From Ehrlichia muris AS145 (GTDB lineage Bacteria > Pseudomonadota > Alphaproteobacteria > Rickettsiales > Anaplasmataceae): a stretch of 64,000 bases of DNA. A program made the translations under genes and the position numbers. Within the stretch, counting starts at the first letter, position 1. Each line of letters starts with the position of its first letter. The stretch spans positions 992,001 through 1,056,000 of the forward strand of contig NC_023063.1 of NCBI RefSeq assembly GCF_000508225.1, given 5' to 3'. The notes under the pieces are model-generated. The model saw only the letters and a list, made by a program, of their open reading frames with translations, did no database searches and had not been told where the DNA came from. Positions 30,485 to 40,687 of the stretch are shown piece by piece.

Positions 30485-31759
30485 ATGTTAATGAACGTAT
30501 TGGTAATTGGTTCTGGTGGACGTGAACACTCAATGTTATATCACATTCGCAAATCATCTACATTGCTAAACAAGTTATTTATTGCCCCAGGGCGTGAAGG
30601 AATGGCTGGGTTAGCAGACATAATAGATATAGATATCAATAATACAATAGAAGTCATTCAAACATGTAAAAAAGAAAAAATCGAACTAGTAGTTATTGGG
30701 CCAGAAGCTCCATTAATAAATGGATTATCAGATGCGTTAACAGAAGAAGGTATATTAGTTTTTGGACCTTCTAAAGCAGCAGCTCGGCTTGAGTCTTCAA
30801 AAGGATTCACAAAAGAATTGTGTATGAGGTATGGTATTCCTACTGCAAAATATGGATACTTTGTTGATGCAAATTCAGCTTATAAGTTTATTGGTAAACA
30901 AAAGTTACCTCTAGTAGTAAAAGCTGATGGGTTAGCACAGGGGAAAGGGACAATAATATGTCACACATATGAAGAGGCGTACAACGCTGTAGACGCTATG
31001 CTAGTCCATCACAAGTTCGGAGAAGCTGGTCATGCAATAGTCGTTGAAGAATTTCTTGATGGCAAGGAAATTAGCTTCTTTACACTGGTTGATGGATCCA
31101 ATCCAGTCGTTCTTGGAGTAGCACAAGATTATAAAACTATAGGGGATAACAATAAAGGCCCTAACACTGGTGGCATGGGGTCATATTCTAAGCCGAATAT
31201 TATTACACAAGAAATGGAGCATATAATCATTCAGAAGATAATATATCCAACTATCAAAGCAATGTTCAATATGAACATACAATTCAGAGGGTTACTATTT
31301 GCTGGTATTATAATTAAAAAGAATGAACCAAAATTACTTGAATACAATGTGCGTTTTGGTGATCCTGAAACACAATCAATATTACCAAGATTAAATTCTG
31401 ATTTTCTAAGGTTATTATCACTTACAGCTAAAGGTAAACTAGGAAATGAGTCAGTAGAGTTAAACAAAAAAGCTGCTTTATGCGTTGTAGTAGCTAGTCG
31501 TGGATATCCAGGTGAATATAAGAAAAATTCTATAATTCATGGAATAGAAAACATTGAAAAGCTACCTAACATTCAACTCTTACATGCAGGTACAAGAAGA
31601 GAAGGAAATAACTGGGTATCAGATTCTGGAAGGGTAATCAATGTTGTAGCACAAGGCGAAAATTTAGCTACTGCAAAACACCAAGCTTATGCTGCATTAG
31701 ACTTATTAGATTGGCCAGATGGAATTTACAGATACGATATAGGATCATGCGCACTTTAA
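30485..31759 (+). CDS. purD: phosphoribosylamine-glycine ligase (GAR synthetase)
   Basis: PurD is the second step of purine synthesis, joining glycine to phosphoribosylamine with ATP. The 424-residue product has the N-terminal [13 protein letters not shown] and the ATP-grasp domain ([46 protein letters not shown]-type segment; [25 protein letters not shown]). The C-terminal domain is also present. Codons 1 and 3 are both ATG; the family start fits codon 3 (30491) better. Together with purK and prs elsewhere in the window it indicates de novo purine synthesis. Confidence 0.96.
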   Translation: MLMNVLVIGSGGREHSMLYHIRKSSTLLNKLFIAPGREGMAGLADIIDIDINNTIEVIQTCKKEKIELVVIGPEAPLINGLSDALTEEGILVFGPSKAAARLESSKGFTKELCMRYGIPTAKYGYFVDANSAYKFIGKQKLPLVVKADGLAQGKGTIICHTYEEAYNAVDAMLVHHKFGEAGHAIVVEEFLDGKEISFFTLVDGSNPVVLGVAQDYKTIGDNNKGPNTGGMGSYSKPNIITQEMEHIIIQKIIYPTIKAMFNMNIQFRGLLFAGIIIKKNEPKLLEYNVRFGDPETQSILPRLNSDFLRLLSLTAKGKLGNESVELNKKAALCVVVASRGYPGEYKKNSIIHGIENIEKLPNIQLLHAGTRREGNNWVSDSGRVINVVAQGENLATAKHQAYAALDLLDWPDGIYRYDIGSCAL

Positions 31760-32342
31760 TGTTTTCATTTACTATAAATTCCAACAGTGAATAAGTTTTT
31801 TATATTTCAGGTTATACTAAAAGTGCTAATAGTTGCTCTTTAAAGCATAGACAGATAACTAAGGTTCTAGGTATAAATCTTGGTAGTTTCTGCTTATTAC
31901 AAATCAAAACTCATGTTGCATTCCATATTTTATAGCTACAAACATCAGTATATACTCCTTGATAAATATACATACATAAAACTTTTTACATAACATAAAC
32001 TACACTTAAACATTATTATTTCACTCTATATGATTCCCACTAGTAAAATAAAAAGTTCACGCTGATATCATCTTAAGTACTAAAATCTCCATAAATAATT
32101 TTTAAAACATGAAAGATAAAAAGTGCTTCTATATACAATACCCTGCTTTTTTAACAATTTAACATAACACTCTACCTCATTACAAAATATTTTTCATATC
32201 AGATTCTAAGAGTTCTAAGTGAATAAAATTCAAACTTTCCAATAAATTAAGTTGCAATACTATAAATTTTAAGCCAAATTGATATTGACAATCAATACCA
32301 TTCTTGGTACATTAATTTATTCACCTACTGCTTGGTATTAAA
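31760..32342. other. intergenic, only the yajC promoter region recognised
   Basis: A 583-bp spacer between purD and yajC. Apart from a good promoter-like pair near its right end, no gene or exact repeat is visible. Confidence 0.5.
32285..32313 (+). promoter_or_regulatory. putative sigma-70 type promoter of yajC
   Basis: A perfect -35 box TTGACA (32285-32290) is followed after 17 bases by TACATT (32308-32313), a 4/6 match to TATAAT. Transcription would begin around 32320, some 20 bases before the yajC ATG. Sequence match only. Confidence 0.5.
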
Positions 32343-32714
32343 ATGTCGTTTATCTCTGAAGTCTTTGCAGCAACAACAGCACCTGCTTCGGGAATAGGTA
32401 GTTCAATCGCAGGATTAATTCCTTTGGTGTTAATTTTTTGTGTTTTCTACTTTTTTATAATTAGACCTCAACAAAAAAAGATTAAAGAGCACAACAAGTT
32501 GCTAGATAATATAAAAAAAGGTGATAAAGTTATTATTTCTGGTGGTATATTGGGGTCAGTCGCAAAAATTGATTCAACAAATGGGTATCTTTTTGTAGAA
32601 ATATCAGAAGGGGTTGAAATTAAAGTACTAAAATCCTCAATATCTGAAGTACTAAACAAAAATAATAAGTCTGCTTCAAGTGCAGGAGTGTCATCTTCAG
32701 TATCCAGCAGTTAA
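32343..32714 (+). CDS. yajC: preprotein translocase accessory subunit YajC
   Basis: This small inner-membrane partner of SecDF assists Sec export. The 123-residue protein has a single transmembrane helix (IPLVLIFCVFYFFII, residues about 26-40) followed at once by the family signature RPQQKKIKEHNKLLDNIKKGD. The IISGGILGSVAKI beta region and a Ser/Asn-rich tail follow. Complete. Confidence 0.94.
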   Translation: MSFISEVFAATTAPASGIGSSIAGLIPLVLIFCVFYFFIIRPQQKKIKEHNKLLDNIKKGDKVIISGGILGSVAKIDSTNGYLFVEISEGVEIKVLKSSISEVLNKNNKSASSAGVSSSVSSS

Positions 32715-32755
32715 TATATTTCTTCTACTGCCCACTGTTTCATAAGATTTTTAAT

Positions 32756-33090
32756 GGTATCCTATCTTATAGTTTCATGTGTAAGAGAAGGTATACTTAT
32801 ATATTAAGTCTGTCTTAATCAATTAAAGTACTTAACTATGTAATGCAATAAAGACAAAAATTCTACCTAAGTTTCTAGAATTATAAGAAGATCATATTCG
32901 CATAGGCATTAATAATATAAATGGGTATCCTATCTTATAGTTTCATGTGCAAGAGAAGGTATACTTATATATTAAGTCTGTCTAATCAATTAAAGTACTT
33001 AACTATGTAATGCAATAAAGACAAAAATTCTACCTAAGTTTCTAGAATTATAAGAAGATCATATGCGCATAGGCATAATAATATAAGTGA
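32756..33090. repeat. 168-bp duplication covering the dnaN 3' end
   Basis: GGTATCCTATCTTATAGTTT begins at 32756 and again at 32924, a period of 168 bp with two copies. The second copy ends in the last ~30 bases of dnaN (33059-33090); the first contains the same bases with a G-to-T change and a one-base insertion (near 32890-32920), so an extra dnaN tail lies downstream of the true one. Confidence 0.94.
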
Positions 33091-34183
33091 AGTCATCTAT
33101 ATTCTCTTCTTCCTGTATTAAAACAGATGTACTAGCATCATAAAATGATAAAAGACATTTTCCCTTAATACAATATAAAGCTTCCATTAAATATCTTGCA
33201 TTTAACCCAATAGTCATATCTTCTCCAAAGTAATCAACTTCTAACTCCTCTCTAGCATCCCCTTGATCCGAAGAAGCAGCACTAAGTATGAGCTTATTAT
33301 CAACAAATCGTAGTTTTATGACCTTCACCTTATCAAAGACTACTACAGATACCCTATCTATTGCATTAGACAACATCTCAGACTCAATCAATACACTTTT
33401 ATCATAAGACCTAGGAATAATAGAATTATAATCCGGAAAAGTGCCATCTATGACTTTAGATATTAAAATATATTCTTTATACTCAAAACAAATCTTTCTA
33501 TCCGATAAACTAATTGATATTAAATCATTACCACTACCATGACTTACTATCTTCAAAATCTCATTAACTGTTTTCTTTGGAACTATAATACCAAAACTTG
33601 ATAATACACTATTAGATTTACATTTAGCTAATGATAATCTATGACCATCTGTAGCAGCACAACATAAGATATTATCAGATGTATGAACATACAATCCATT
33701 CAAGTTAAATCTACTTTCCTCCATAGAAATTGCAAATTTAGTTTTTCCAAACAAATTCGCTAACTCAGAAACCTGTAAAATAAACTTATTTTGTAATTCA
33801 TTGTTTTCAATAACAGGAAATTTTTCTATATCAACTACAGGAAGGAAAAATTCTGTACGACCACACTCTATAATCAGTCTCCCATCTTCACCAATAACAA
33901 ATTTGATTTCAATATCATTAGGTAATTTTTTTACAATATCATAAAGAAGTTGAGCAGAAACCACTACAACCCCATTCACATTTACATGAGCAGTAATGGA
34001 AGCAATTATTGAGATATCAAGATCCGTAGACATTAATTTAATTTCCTGATCCTTGACTTCTATTCTTACACACGACAGAACAACAATACTATGACGTTTT
34101 TCTACAATACTATTAATGTAAGACAAAGCCTGCAAGAGCTTATCTTTGCTAACAAAAAAGTTTAACTGAATACCATCAACCAT
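33059..34183 (-). CDS. dnaN: DNA polymerase III beta subunit (sliding clamp)
   Basis: The beta clamp is the ring that tethers polymerase III to DNA. The 374-residue protein shows three clamp-type domains. Recognisable parts are FFVSKDKLLQALSYINSIVEKR, IELMSTDLDISI-type strands, NLNGLYVHTSDNILCCAATDGHRLSLAK near residue 170, GTFPDYNSIIPR near 250, and the ending FTYIIMPMRI, close to the usual 'YVVMPMRL'. It is not next to dnaA or recF here. The stop codon lies in a 168-bp tandem duplication. Confidence 0.96.
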   Translation of the reverse strand: MVDGIQLNFFVSKDKLLQALSYINSIVEKRHSIVVLSCVRIEVKDQEIKLMSTDLDISIIASITAHVNVNGVVVVSAQLLYDIVKKLPNDIEIKFVIGEDGRLIIECGRTEFFLPVVDIEKFPVIENNELQNKFILQVSELANLFGKTKFAISMEESRFNLNGLYVHTSDNILCCAATDGHRLSLAKCKSNSVLSSFGIIVPKKTVNEILKIVSHGSGNDLISISLSDRKICFEYKEYILISKVIDGTFPDYNSIIPRSYDKSVLIESEMLSNAIDRVSVVVFDKVKVIKLRFVDNKLILSAASSDQGDAREELEVDYFGEDMTIGLNARYLMEALYCIKGKCLLSFYDASTSVLIQEEENIDDFTYIIMPMRI

Positions 34184-34591
34184 ACATTTCTATCAATCTA
34201 ACCCATTGTGATGTTATACAAATTAAATGTAAACAAGTCAAGGTATGGATATGTTACTATAGTGGCAAGCACTAAATATGTTGCCTAATTCTAATAATCA
34301 AGCCTACCTTTTTATTGAAAGAATTTCAAAATAAGACTTCCTAATTCTTACTCAATTATCATACTGCTTTTATAATGGAGAACGAATAACATTCAGTCCT
34401 ATAACAATAACTCAGATTTTTATACTACTCGCATGACTAAGATAAATACTACACCAATACAATAATCAAACCCTTGCGAAGAGAAGCTCAAAACAAGACT
34501 ACCAACACCTAATTAGCTGCACACAACAACAACTTTAATATAAGATAAAAATTCCAAAATCCAGTACTTCAATAGCTCAGATTACTCCATA
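34184..34591. repeat. decayed tandem copies of the rnd 3' end
   Basis: No gene is present. The 3' end of rnd (about 34575-34690) can be followed in two eroded copies downstream. CAATAACTCAGATTTTTATACT then GCATGACTAA (34405-34440) matches AATAGCTCAGATTACTCC then GCATGACTAA (34570-34608), an offset of 168 bp. ATAATCAAACCC, GAGAAGCTCAAAACAAGACT and CCTAATT follow. A further copy is ATAATCAAGCCTACC, TTGAAAGAATTTCAAAATAAG and CCTAATTCTTA (34291-34350). This appears to be a fossil array. Confidence 0.65.
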
Positions 34592-35221
34592 CTATGATGC
34601 ATGACTAAATATATCAACATTATCCCAACCCAATAAATCAAGCTGAGCTCTTGTTGGAAGAAATTTAAAACAAGAATCTGCTAATTCTTGTTTATTGTCA
34701 CGCTGTAACATAGCATCCAGTTTATTTTTTAATGCATGCAAATAGATAACATCCGATGCTGCATAATTCAATTGCTCAGATGTCAAAGTCTCTCTTCCCC
34801 AGTCAGATGATTGTTGCATTTTATTAAGCTTTACATTCAACAATTCATAACACAGCTCTTTCAATCCATGATGATCTGTATATGTCCTGACTAACTTTGA
34901 GGCTATTTTAGTACAATAACACGGTGTAGCCCATATACCAAGATAATAACGTATTATGGCAACATCAAAACGAGCAAAATGAAAAATCTTAGTTATACTT
35001 GAATCTGAAAGAATACTTACCAAATTAGGTGCTTGATAATTATCTGAAAATTTAACTAAGTGCACATCACCATCACTATCACATAATTGAACTACACACA
35101 ACTTATCCCGCCTGCATACTAAGCCCATAGTTTCAGTATCAACAGCAATAGTACTTTCAAATTTTAACCCATTAGGCAAATCACAATCATGTACAAATAC
35201 AGGCACGTAAACTTCCTCCAC
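34592..35221 (-). CDS. rnd: ribonuclease D-like 3'-5' exonuclease (short form)
   Basis: This DEDD-family exonuclease is probably involved in 3' trimming of tRNA or other small RNAs. The 209-residue product has Exo I (IAVDTETMGLV), Exo II (KIFHFARFDVAIIRYYLG) and Exo III of the DEDDy type (LNYAASDVIYLHAL). The HRDC domains of E. coli RNase D (about 375 residues) are absent, a known short form in Rickettsiales. The real start may be this ATG; nothing conserved lies upstream. It is followed downstream by decayed copies of its own 3' end. Confidence 0.88.
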   Translation of the reverse strand: MEEVYVPVFVHDCDLPNGLKFESTIAVDTETMGLVCRRDKLCVVQLCDSDGDVHLVKFSDNYQAPNLVSILSDSSITKIFHFARFDVAIIRYYLGIWATPCYCTKIASKLVRTYTDHHGLKELCYELLNVKLNKMQQSSDWGRETLTSEQLNYAASDVIYLHALKNKLDAMLQRDNKQELADSCFKFLPTRAQLDLLGWDNVDIFSHAS

Positions 35222-35291
35222 CTATAATAAAAAGACATATAACTATAATATCTTGATCATTGTATCACGTAAAAAATACCTCTCAACTATA

Positions 35292-36095
35292 TTATGCCTC
35301 TTCAACATACTTTTTATCTTCTTCTTGACCATAAACTGAATCAACGCTGGAACCATCACCACTATGATCCCATCTATATCCCCCTCTATCATCACTTTCA
35401 TCTTCATCAACACATTCTTTTAATACGTAACCACGTCCCCAAACAGTTTCTATGTAATTCTTCCCATTATTAGCAACCTTAAGCTTTTTACGAAGCTTAC
35501 ACATGAATACATCTATAATTTTATCATCAGAAGGTTCATCTAGCTCTCTATATAAATGAGATAAAAACATTTCTTTTGTAAGAACAGTACCTAACCTAGA
35601 TGATAATAACTCTATCATTCCATATTCTTTCTTAGTTAGATGTACTATTTCACCATTACACTCAACACATTTATGATCAAGATTTATTGCAATATTTCCA
35701 ACACGTACTATTGATTCAGGGTGTCCTCTAGTACGACGTACAATAGCTTTTATTCTCGCAAGTAACTCACTTTTATGAAAAGGTTTAGTTACATAATCAT
35801 CTGCACCATAATATAATCCTTTCACTTTATGTGAGACTGATGAAATACATGATAATATAAGTACTGGAACTTTTATACCAGATTCCCGCAGTTTGACTAG
35901 AATATCATATCCATCTATTTTTCCAGGAAAATGTATATCCAATATAACTACATCATAATCATCATTTTTCGGAATGATACTCCCATAACAATCCTGCGCA
36001 GAAGTCATAGTTTCACAAAAATGCCCTTCTGAAGATAAAGAAGCTTCTACTGCTTTTGCACATGCAATATCATCTTCTATTAATAATATACGCAT
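35292..36095 (-). CDS. ctrA: cell-cycle response regulator CtrA
   Basis: CtrA is the alphaproteobacterial master regulator, an OmpR-type transcription factor. From the ATG at 36095 it is 267 residues: a receiver domain (MRILLIEDDIACAKAVE, phospho-acceptor Asp near residue 53 in VVILDIHFPG, Lys in DDYVTKPFHKSELLARI) and a winged-helix DNA-binding domain (HLTKKEYGMIELLS, DKIIDVFMCKLRKKL, IETVWGRGYVL). The acidic tail of about 35 residues is longer than in Caulobacter CtrA. The open frame extends 16 codons upstream, to 36143, but the receiver begins at 36095. In Ehrlichia, CtrA is linked to the switch between infectious and replicating forms. Confidence 0.95.
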   Translation of the reverse strand: MRILLIEDDIACAKAVEASLSSEGHFCETMTSAQDCYGSIIPKNDDYDVVILDIHFPGKIDGYDILVKLRESGIKVPVLILSCISSVSHKVKGLYYGADDYVTKPFHKSELLARIKAIVRRTRGHPESIVRVGNIAINLDHKCVECNGEIVHLTKKEYGMIELLSSRLGTVLTKEMFLSHLYRELDEPSDDKIIDVFMCKLRKKLKVANNGKNYIETVWGRGYVLKECVDEDESDDRGGYRWDHSGDGSSVDSVYGQEEDKKYVEEA

Positions 36096-36504
36096 AAATA
36101 CCTCTAAAAACTCAATAATTAATAAATTTAACACATAAAGCACTCAGCACTAATCTAAAGACATAATCACCCTACAACAACTAAACATTTCATCAAAAGT
36201 TAATACATAGTGTTACTATGCTATTCAAGTATAATAGTAAATTACATGTAATATACTTTTCCTGTGTTGCATATATAGCACAATATTACCCCAAAGACTA
36301 CTAGAGATATTATAGTAAATACACCTAATTTTCTTCAATTAGTAAAATACTTCACTGATTATATATAAGCACAAATTAATACTTTATTAATAATAACAAT
36401 GGTTAACACACGTACCATTATACATTAATAGAAGCATATACACTAACATAAAATATGCTTTTATTTTTAATATGTTATATTTCAAAATTCGATGTTTATT
36501 TTTT
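36096..36504. other. intergenic, no gene seen
   Basis: A 409-bp AT-rich spacer between ctrA and the XRE/S24 regulator. No gene, exact repeat or convincing paired TTAA CtrA box was recognised. Confidence 0.45.
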
Positions 36505-37140
36505 TCACAAGGACCTTGCATACCAAATTACTCTCCCTAATATTTCCATATCTTCTAAATGACACTCATAAGAAGAATATTTTTTATTATCAGAAACTAC
36601 ATGTAGCTTTATCTTCTGATTATCTTTTAAATATTCTAATCTCCTAATTGATACACCTACTGAATCAACTATAACAAATAATCCAGCCGGATGAGGTATT
36701 TTATCCCCTATATCTACTAAAACAACATCTTGATTCATTAATGTCGGGATCATACTATCCCCCTTTACGTAATATACACGTAAATTCTTCATATTAGAAG
36801 TTAAATTAATGTTTGAAGATAGATACAGATTAACATCACCTGAAGATGAAATTTTCCCATTTTCTAGTTCTAAATTATATACAGGCAGTATATTAATATT
36901 ACTTTGTCCATAAGTATAATTATCATCACTAATCAAATACGATAATGAAACGTTTAACACCTTCGCTATTGCCATTAATTTCTTAGACGTAGGATTTGTT
37001 GACTTGCCACTTAGTATATCATATACAAAAGACTTCCCAACATCAGCTTTATGAGCTAGTTCACGTGCATTTATTCCCATTTTGTCCATTTGATACTTCA
37101 TTCTAGTAACTATCATACTATTATCACTACTTGTTTTCAT
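36505..37140 (-). CDS. XRE-family regulator with S24 (LexA/CI-like) domain
   Basis: This is a DNA-binding repressor-like protein. The 211-residue product has an N-terminal helix-turn-helix (MKYQMDKMGINARELAHKADVGKSFVYDILSGKSTNPTSKKL, residues about 11-55) and a C-terminal S24-type domain with the serine motif VKGDSMIPTLMNQDVVLVD near residue 129. In S24 autoproteases a Lys follows some 35-40 residues later; here the matching stretch reads VGVSIRRLEY, with Arg, so self-cleavage is doubtful. No phage genes are nearby. It is probably a chromosomal regulator, not LexA itself. Confidence 0.85.
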   Translation of the reverse strand: MKTSSDNSMIVTRMKYQMDKMGINARELAHKADVGKSFVYDILSGKSTNPTSKKLMAIAKVLNVSLSYLISDDNYTYGQSNINILPVYNLELENGKISSSGDVNLYLSSNINLTSNMKNLRVYYVKGDSMIPTLMNQDVVLVDIGDKIPHPAGLFVIVDSVGVSIRRLEYLKDNQKIKLHVVSDNKKYSSYECHLEDMEILGRVIWYARSL

Positions 37141-37767
37141 AAATTCACCTTACAGTTAATATTTATTACATTTTTGTACAATTTAAAGTACATAAACTCA
37201 AGTAATAATTGAAGTATTCACTATTAGTGAATACTAAATCATAAAATTACTAGCGAGCAATTCTAAGATTTATATAAAATCAGTAGTGACATATAAAAAA
37301 AGTAATTTTTAACATAAAGCGCTATACAACTGAACTTACATACTATTAGTCTTATATACCAATTTGGTAACTAACCGAACAATGATAGTAATATACAAAT
37401 TTTTAGCATCTAACAAAAAACAGTTATTAGTATACACACTACTAATAATTTCCAAGAAATAATGATTACTAATTAATCTAACTATTGCCATGTAACATAA
37501 GAACAGTAATCCATCAATCGCTAAGTTTTCAAACATTCTCAAGAAAACTTATATTTTTGCATTATTAGCAACTTATATTTATGGAATCATAACCAATATA
37601 AAAACAATCCCATACTTATATTAAATCGAATTAATCACCCAACAAAAGATCTTGTAATAATTCAATAACTACACCTAATAAAAACTGCTTTTAATGCAAC
37701 AATAAATCTAAACACTGTTTCTAATAACCAGGTATACTATATAGATACTGCAAAAACATCACTATAT
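37141..37767. other. intergenic, no supported gene
   Basis: A 627-bp spacer. A 68-codon minus-strand frame at 37336-37542 has hydrophobic stretches but no family features and is not accepted as a gene. No exact repeat is visible. Confidence 0.5.
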
Positions 37768-38286
37768 CTATTGAACTAAAGCACTCAATATCAATTCCTC
37801 TGCAACTGTAGTATTTTTCCAACCTTCTATAGATACAAATTTATCTTCTTCTAGTTTCTTATAAAAAGTGAAAAAATGAGATATTGAATTTAAAAAAGAT
37901 ACAGGAAAATCAGAATAATCCTTTACATTATTATAGTATTGATCCAGCTTATTTACAGGTACAGCCAATATTTTTACATCTTCCCCACCTTCATCATGCA
38001 TAACCAATACACCAACTGGCCTTGCACAAATCACTGCCCCAGACATTACAGGAAATCTAGTTGCGACTAAAACATCAACAGGATCACCATCCCCAGCACA
38101 AGTATGCGGAATAAACCCATAATTACACGGATAATACATAGAAGTTGGTAAAAACCTATCTACACAAAATAAGTTCTTCTTTTTATCAAACTCATATTTT
38201 ACCGGATATGAATTCTGGCTAATCTCAATAATAACATTGATTTCTTTAGGTACATTATCACCACTAGTCACATTATCTAAATTCAT
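37768..38286 (-). CDS. ppa: inorganic pyrophosphatase
   Basis: This soluble family I enzyme splits pyrophosphate to phosphate. The 172-residue protein has the family motifs VKYEFDKKKNLFCVDR, MYYPCNYGFIPHT, the metal-binding signature GDGDPVDVLV near residue 68, and EDVKILAVP with a downstream SHFFTFYKKLE segment. Complete and typical in length. Confidence 0.96.
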   Translation of the reverse strand: MNLDNVTSGDNVPKEINVIIEISQNSYPVKYEFDKKKNLFCVDRFLPTSMYYPCNYGFIPHTCAGDGDPVDVLVATRFPVMSGAVICARPVGVLVMHDEGGEDVKILAVPVNKLDQYYNNVKDYSDFPVSFLNSISHFFTFYKKLEEDKFVSIEGWKNTTVAEELILSALVQ

Positions 38287-38784
38287 AATTAATCTCTAAT
38301 ATAACAAAACAAGAAAACAATTAAAACCTTTGAATCTACTAGATCAACAAATGATTATTAACTTATATACTAATACCCTTTATATTCTAGTCAACGCTTT
38401 TCTAAAACAGAAAATACTAATAAGTACATAAGCATATAAGATTTCCAAACAACACACAAAAACATATCCATACATAAAGAAACAAATGTGATATTTAACA
38501 CAGTAATAATTTCTCTAATAAAGTCTACTACTAATTTGAAAAAATACAATTTTTAACATTTTATGAAGCAGTAATTTTATTGTAGGATACAAAACACTTA
38601 AACTTATATTGCTATCAACTCGATAGATTATCTACACCAATATATCATAAACCTAGACACATGTCTCAAAGCAGACAAAAAAATTTCAATAACACAATTC
38701 CGAAGTATAATATATTAAACCTGGCTGATAGGATAAATTATCTGTAAAAACATATCGCAAATTACATACATTAAGCAGAAAAGA
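38287..38784. other. intergenic, no gene seen
   Basis: About 500 bp between ppa and the 136-bp array. No open frame or exact repeat is visible, although the sequence near 38690-38760 (GGCTGATAGGATAAATTATC) is less AT-rich than its surroundings. Confidence 0.4.
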
Positions 38785-39260
38785 AATATTTAATAAAGCA
38801 ATCTTTTCATAACAACATCACAATATTAAAATTTTATATTGATTGACTAAGACTACATTGTCTAAAGACAACAAGATCACAAACTTACACGTTTTTAAAG
38901 CAAATATTTAAAAAATAAGGAATATTTAATAAAGCAATCTTTTCATAACAACATCACAATATTAAAATTTTATATTGATTGACTAAGACTACATTGTCTA
39001 AAGACAACAAGATCACAAACTTACACGTTTTTAAAGCAAATATTTAAAAAATAAGGAATATTTGATAAAGCAATCTTTTCATAACAACATCACAATATTA
39101 AAATTTTATATTGATTGACTAAAACTACATTGTCTAAAGACAACAAGATCACAAACTTACACGTTTTTAAAGCAAATATTTAAAAATAAGGAATATTTGA
39201 TAAAGCAATCTCTTCATTATAAGACATCATAACATTAAAATTTTGCACTGCTTGACCAGC
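38785..39260. repeat. 136-bp tandem array running into the argC 3' end
   Basis: AATATTTAATAAAGCAATC begins at 38785 and 38921; AATATTTGATAAAGCAATC begins at 39057 and 39192. The period is 136, 136 and 135 bp. The last copy is the end of argC (stop at 39180-39182), whose first ~70 bases match the array with about 20% differences; the three downstream copies are nearly identical to each other. Each thus carries a diverged argC tail. Confidence 0.93.
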
Positions 39261-40220
39261 AGCACCTTTTAATAAATTATCTATAACGGATATTATAATA
39301 ACCGTATTAGGTATCCTTCCAGGAAAAACTCCTAAATAACAACAATTCGTACCTACAACAGACCTAGTCGTCACAGCCTTTTCTTCATCAATAAAGATAA
39401 AAGATGAATCTTTATAAAAAAGTAGCAATGCTTCCCGAACATCAGTGAGAGATATACCTTCTTCTAATTCAAGGTATATGTTAGATATCATACCTCTTTT
39501 TACCGGAATTAAATTAGGTACAAATTGCAAACTAATATCTTCCCTACATGCAGCAAAACAAAGTTCTTGTTCTATTTCAGGGATATGCCTATGATTTGAG
39601 ATTTTATATGATTTAATAACATCATAAACTTCACAAAACATCTTGTCTTGTTCAACAGATCTACCAGCACCACTTACACCAGACTTAGCATCAACTATTA
39701 TATTATGACTTTTCACTAAACGAAGTCTCAACAATGGAAATAGTGGTATTAATACAGAAGTAGGATAACACCCTGGACAAGCTATAAAACGTGATTTTTG
39801 AATATCTTCCCTATATATCTCCGTTAATCCGTACACAAAATCTTTTACAAGATCTGGACAACAATGCGGTCCATACCATTGCTTATATGTTTCAGTATCC
39901 TTAATTCTAAAGTCAGCTGATAAATCTATAATTTTTACTACATCATGAATTTTTCTTACAACGTTACTTGATGCACCATGAGGTAAACATAAAAAAACCA
40001 CATCTACATTAGATAATTCAATATCATCGAAACACGAGATACTAACAGACATATCACCCTGCGAGATGTGCAAATGGCTAGAAGAAAGTAACTTTCCGCT
40101 AGATTGAGATGCACACAGATACTTTATTTTGACCATAGGATGAGATAGTAATAAGCGTACTAGCTCCACACCTACATAACCTGTAGCCCCAACTATGGCA
40201 ACTGATACTTGATAACTCAT
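39180..40220 (-). CDS. argC: N-acetyl-gamma-glutamyl-phosphate reductase
   Basis: ArgC is the NADPH-dependent third step of arginine (ornithine) synthesis. From the ATG at 40220 the product is 346 residues. It shows the Rossmann start SVAIVGATGYVGVELVRLL, FLCLPHGASS, KIIDLSADFRI, the active-site cysteine in ACPGCYPTSVLIPL near residue 143, VDAKSGVSGAGR, and HRHIPEIEQE. An in-frame ATG at 40250 would overlap rpsI by 22 bases; 40220 leaves an 8-base gap and fits the family start. An unusual neighbour for the rplM-rpsI operon. Its 3' end is repeated downstream. Confidence 0.95.
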   Translation of the reverse strand: MSYQVSVAIVGATGYVGVELVRLLLSHPMVKIKYLCASQSSGKLLSSSHLHISQGDMSVSISCFDDIELSNVDVVFLCLPHGASSNVVRKIHDVVKIIDLSADFRIKDTETYKQWYGPHCCPDLVKDFVYGLTEIYREDIQKSRFIACPGCYPTSVLIPLFPLLRLRLVKSHNIIVDAKSGVSGAGRSVEQDKMFCEVYDVIKSYKISNHRHIPEIEQELCFAACREDISLQFVPNLIPVKRGMISNIYLELEEGISLTDVREALLLFYKDSSFIFIDEEKAVTTRSVVGTNCCYLGVFPGRIPNTVIIISVIDNLLKGAAGQAVQNFNVMMSYNEEIALSNIPYF

Positions 40221-40228
40221 AGAAGAGG

Positions 40229-40687
40229 TTATCTTTTTGAAAATTGACAACTTTTTCTAGCTTTATGTTGACCATATTTCTTACGCTCAACAACACGCGA
40301 ATCCCTTGTTAAGAATCCACCTGCTCTCAGAATAGAATGAAGATTGGGATTAATATCTTTTAGCGCTTTACTAATTCCATGAGCAACAGCCCCAGCCTGG
40401 CCTGAAATTCCACCACCACTTACAGTGGCAACAACATTATAACATCCAGAAGTTGATGTCACAATAAATGGATTATAAACCTTCTTGCACAAGGTATTTT
40501 TCTTGAAATAGCTAAAAATATCCAAGCCATTAACAGTAACATTCCCTTTACCTACTGTTAACCATACTCGTGCAACAGCTTCTTTCCTTTTACCTGTACC
40601 ATAAGCACGGCCACGAGCATCTACTTTTACAGCTTTAACATTACCATCTTGTTGATGATCAGATAACATATCAGGATTACTCTCCAT
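40229..40687 (-). CDS. rpsI: 30S ribosomal protein S9
   Basis: S9 lies in the head of the small subunit and its C-terminal tail contacts P-site tRNA. The 152-residue protein has [25 protein letters not shown], the [19 protein letters not shown] segment and the standard basic end [18 protein letters not shown]. The N-terminal ~28 residues are an extension, as in other Rickettsiales. Its start overlaps the rplM stop (TAATG). Confidence 0.98.
   Translation of the reverse strand: MESNPDMLSDHQQDGNVKAVKVDARGRAYGTGKRKEAVARVWLTVGKGNVTVNGLDIFSYFKKNTLCKKVYNPFIVTSTSGCYNVVATVSGGGISGQAGAVAHGISKALKDINPNLHSILRAGGFLTRDSRVVERKKYGQHKARKSCQFSKR

Noticed and set aside
36505-37140. prophage remnant around the S24 repressor-like gene
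   Set aside because: All neighbours are housekeeping genes; no integrase, structural gene or attachment-like repeat is visible.
37336-37542. 68-codon minus-strand open frame with hydrophobic stretches
   Set aside because: Composition-driven; no signature, no operon context.
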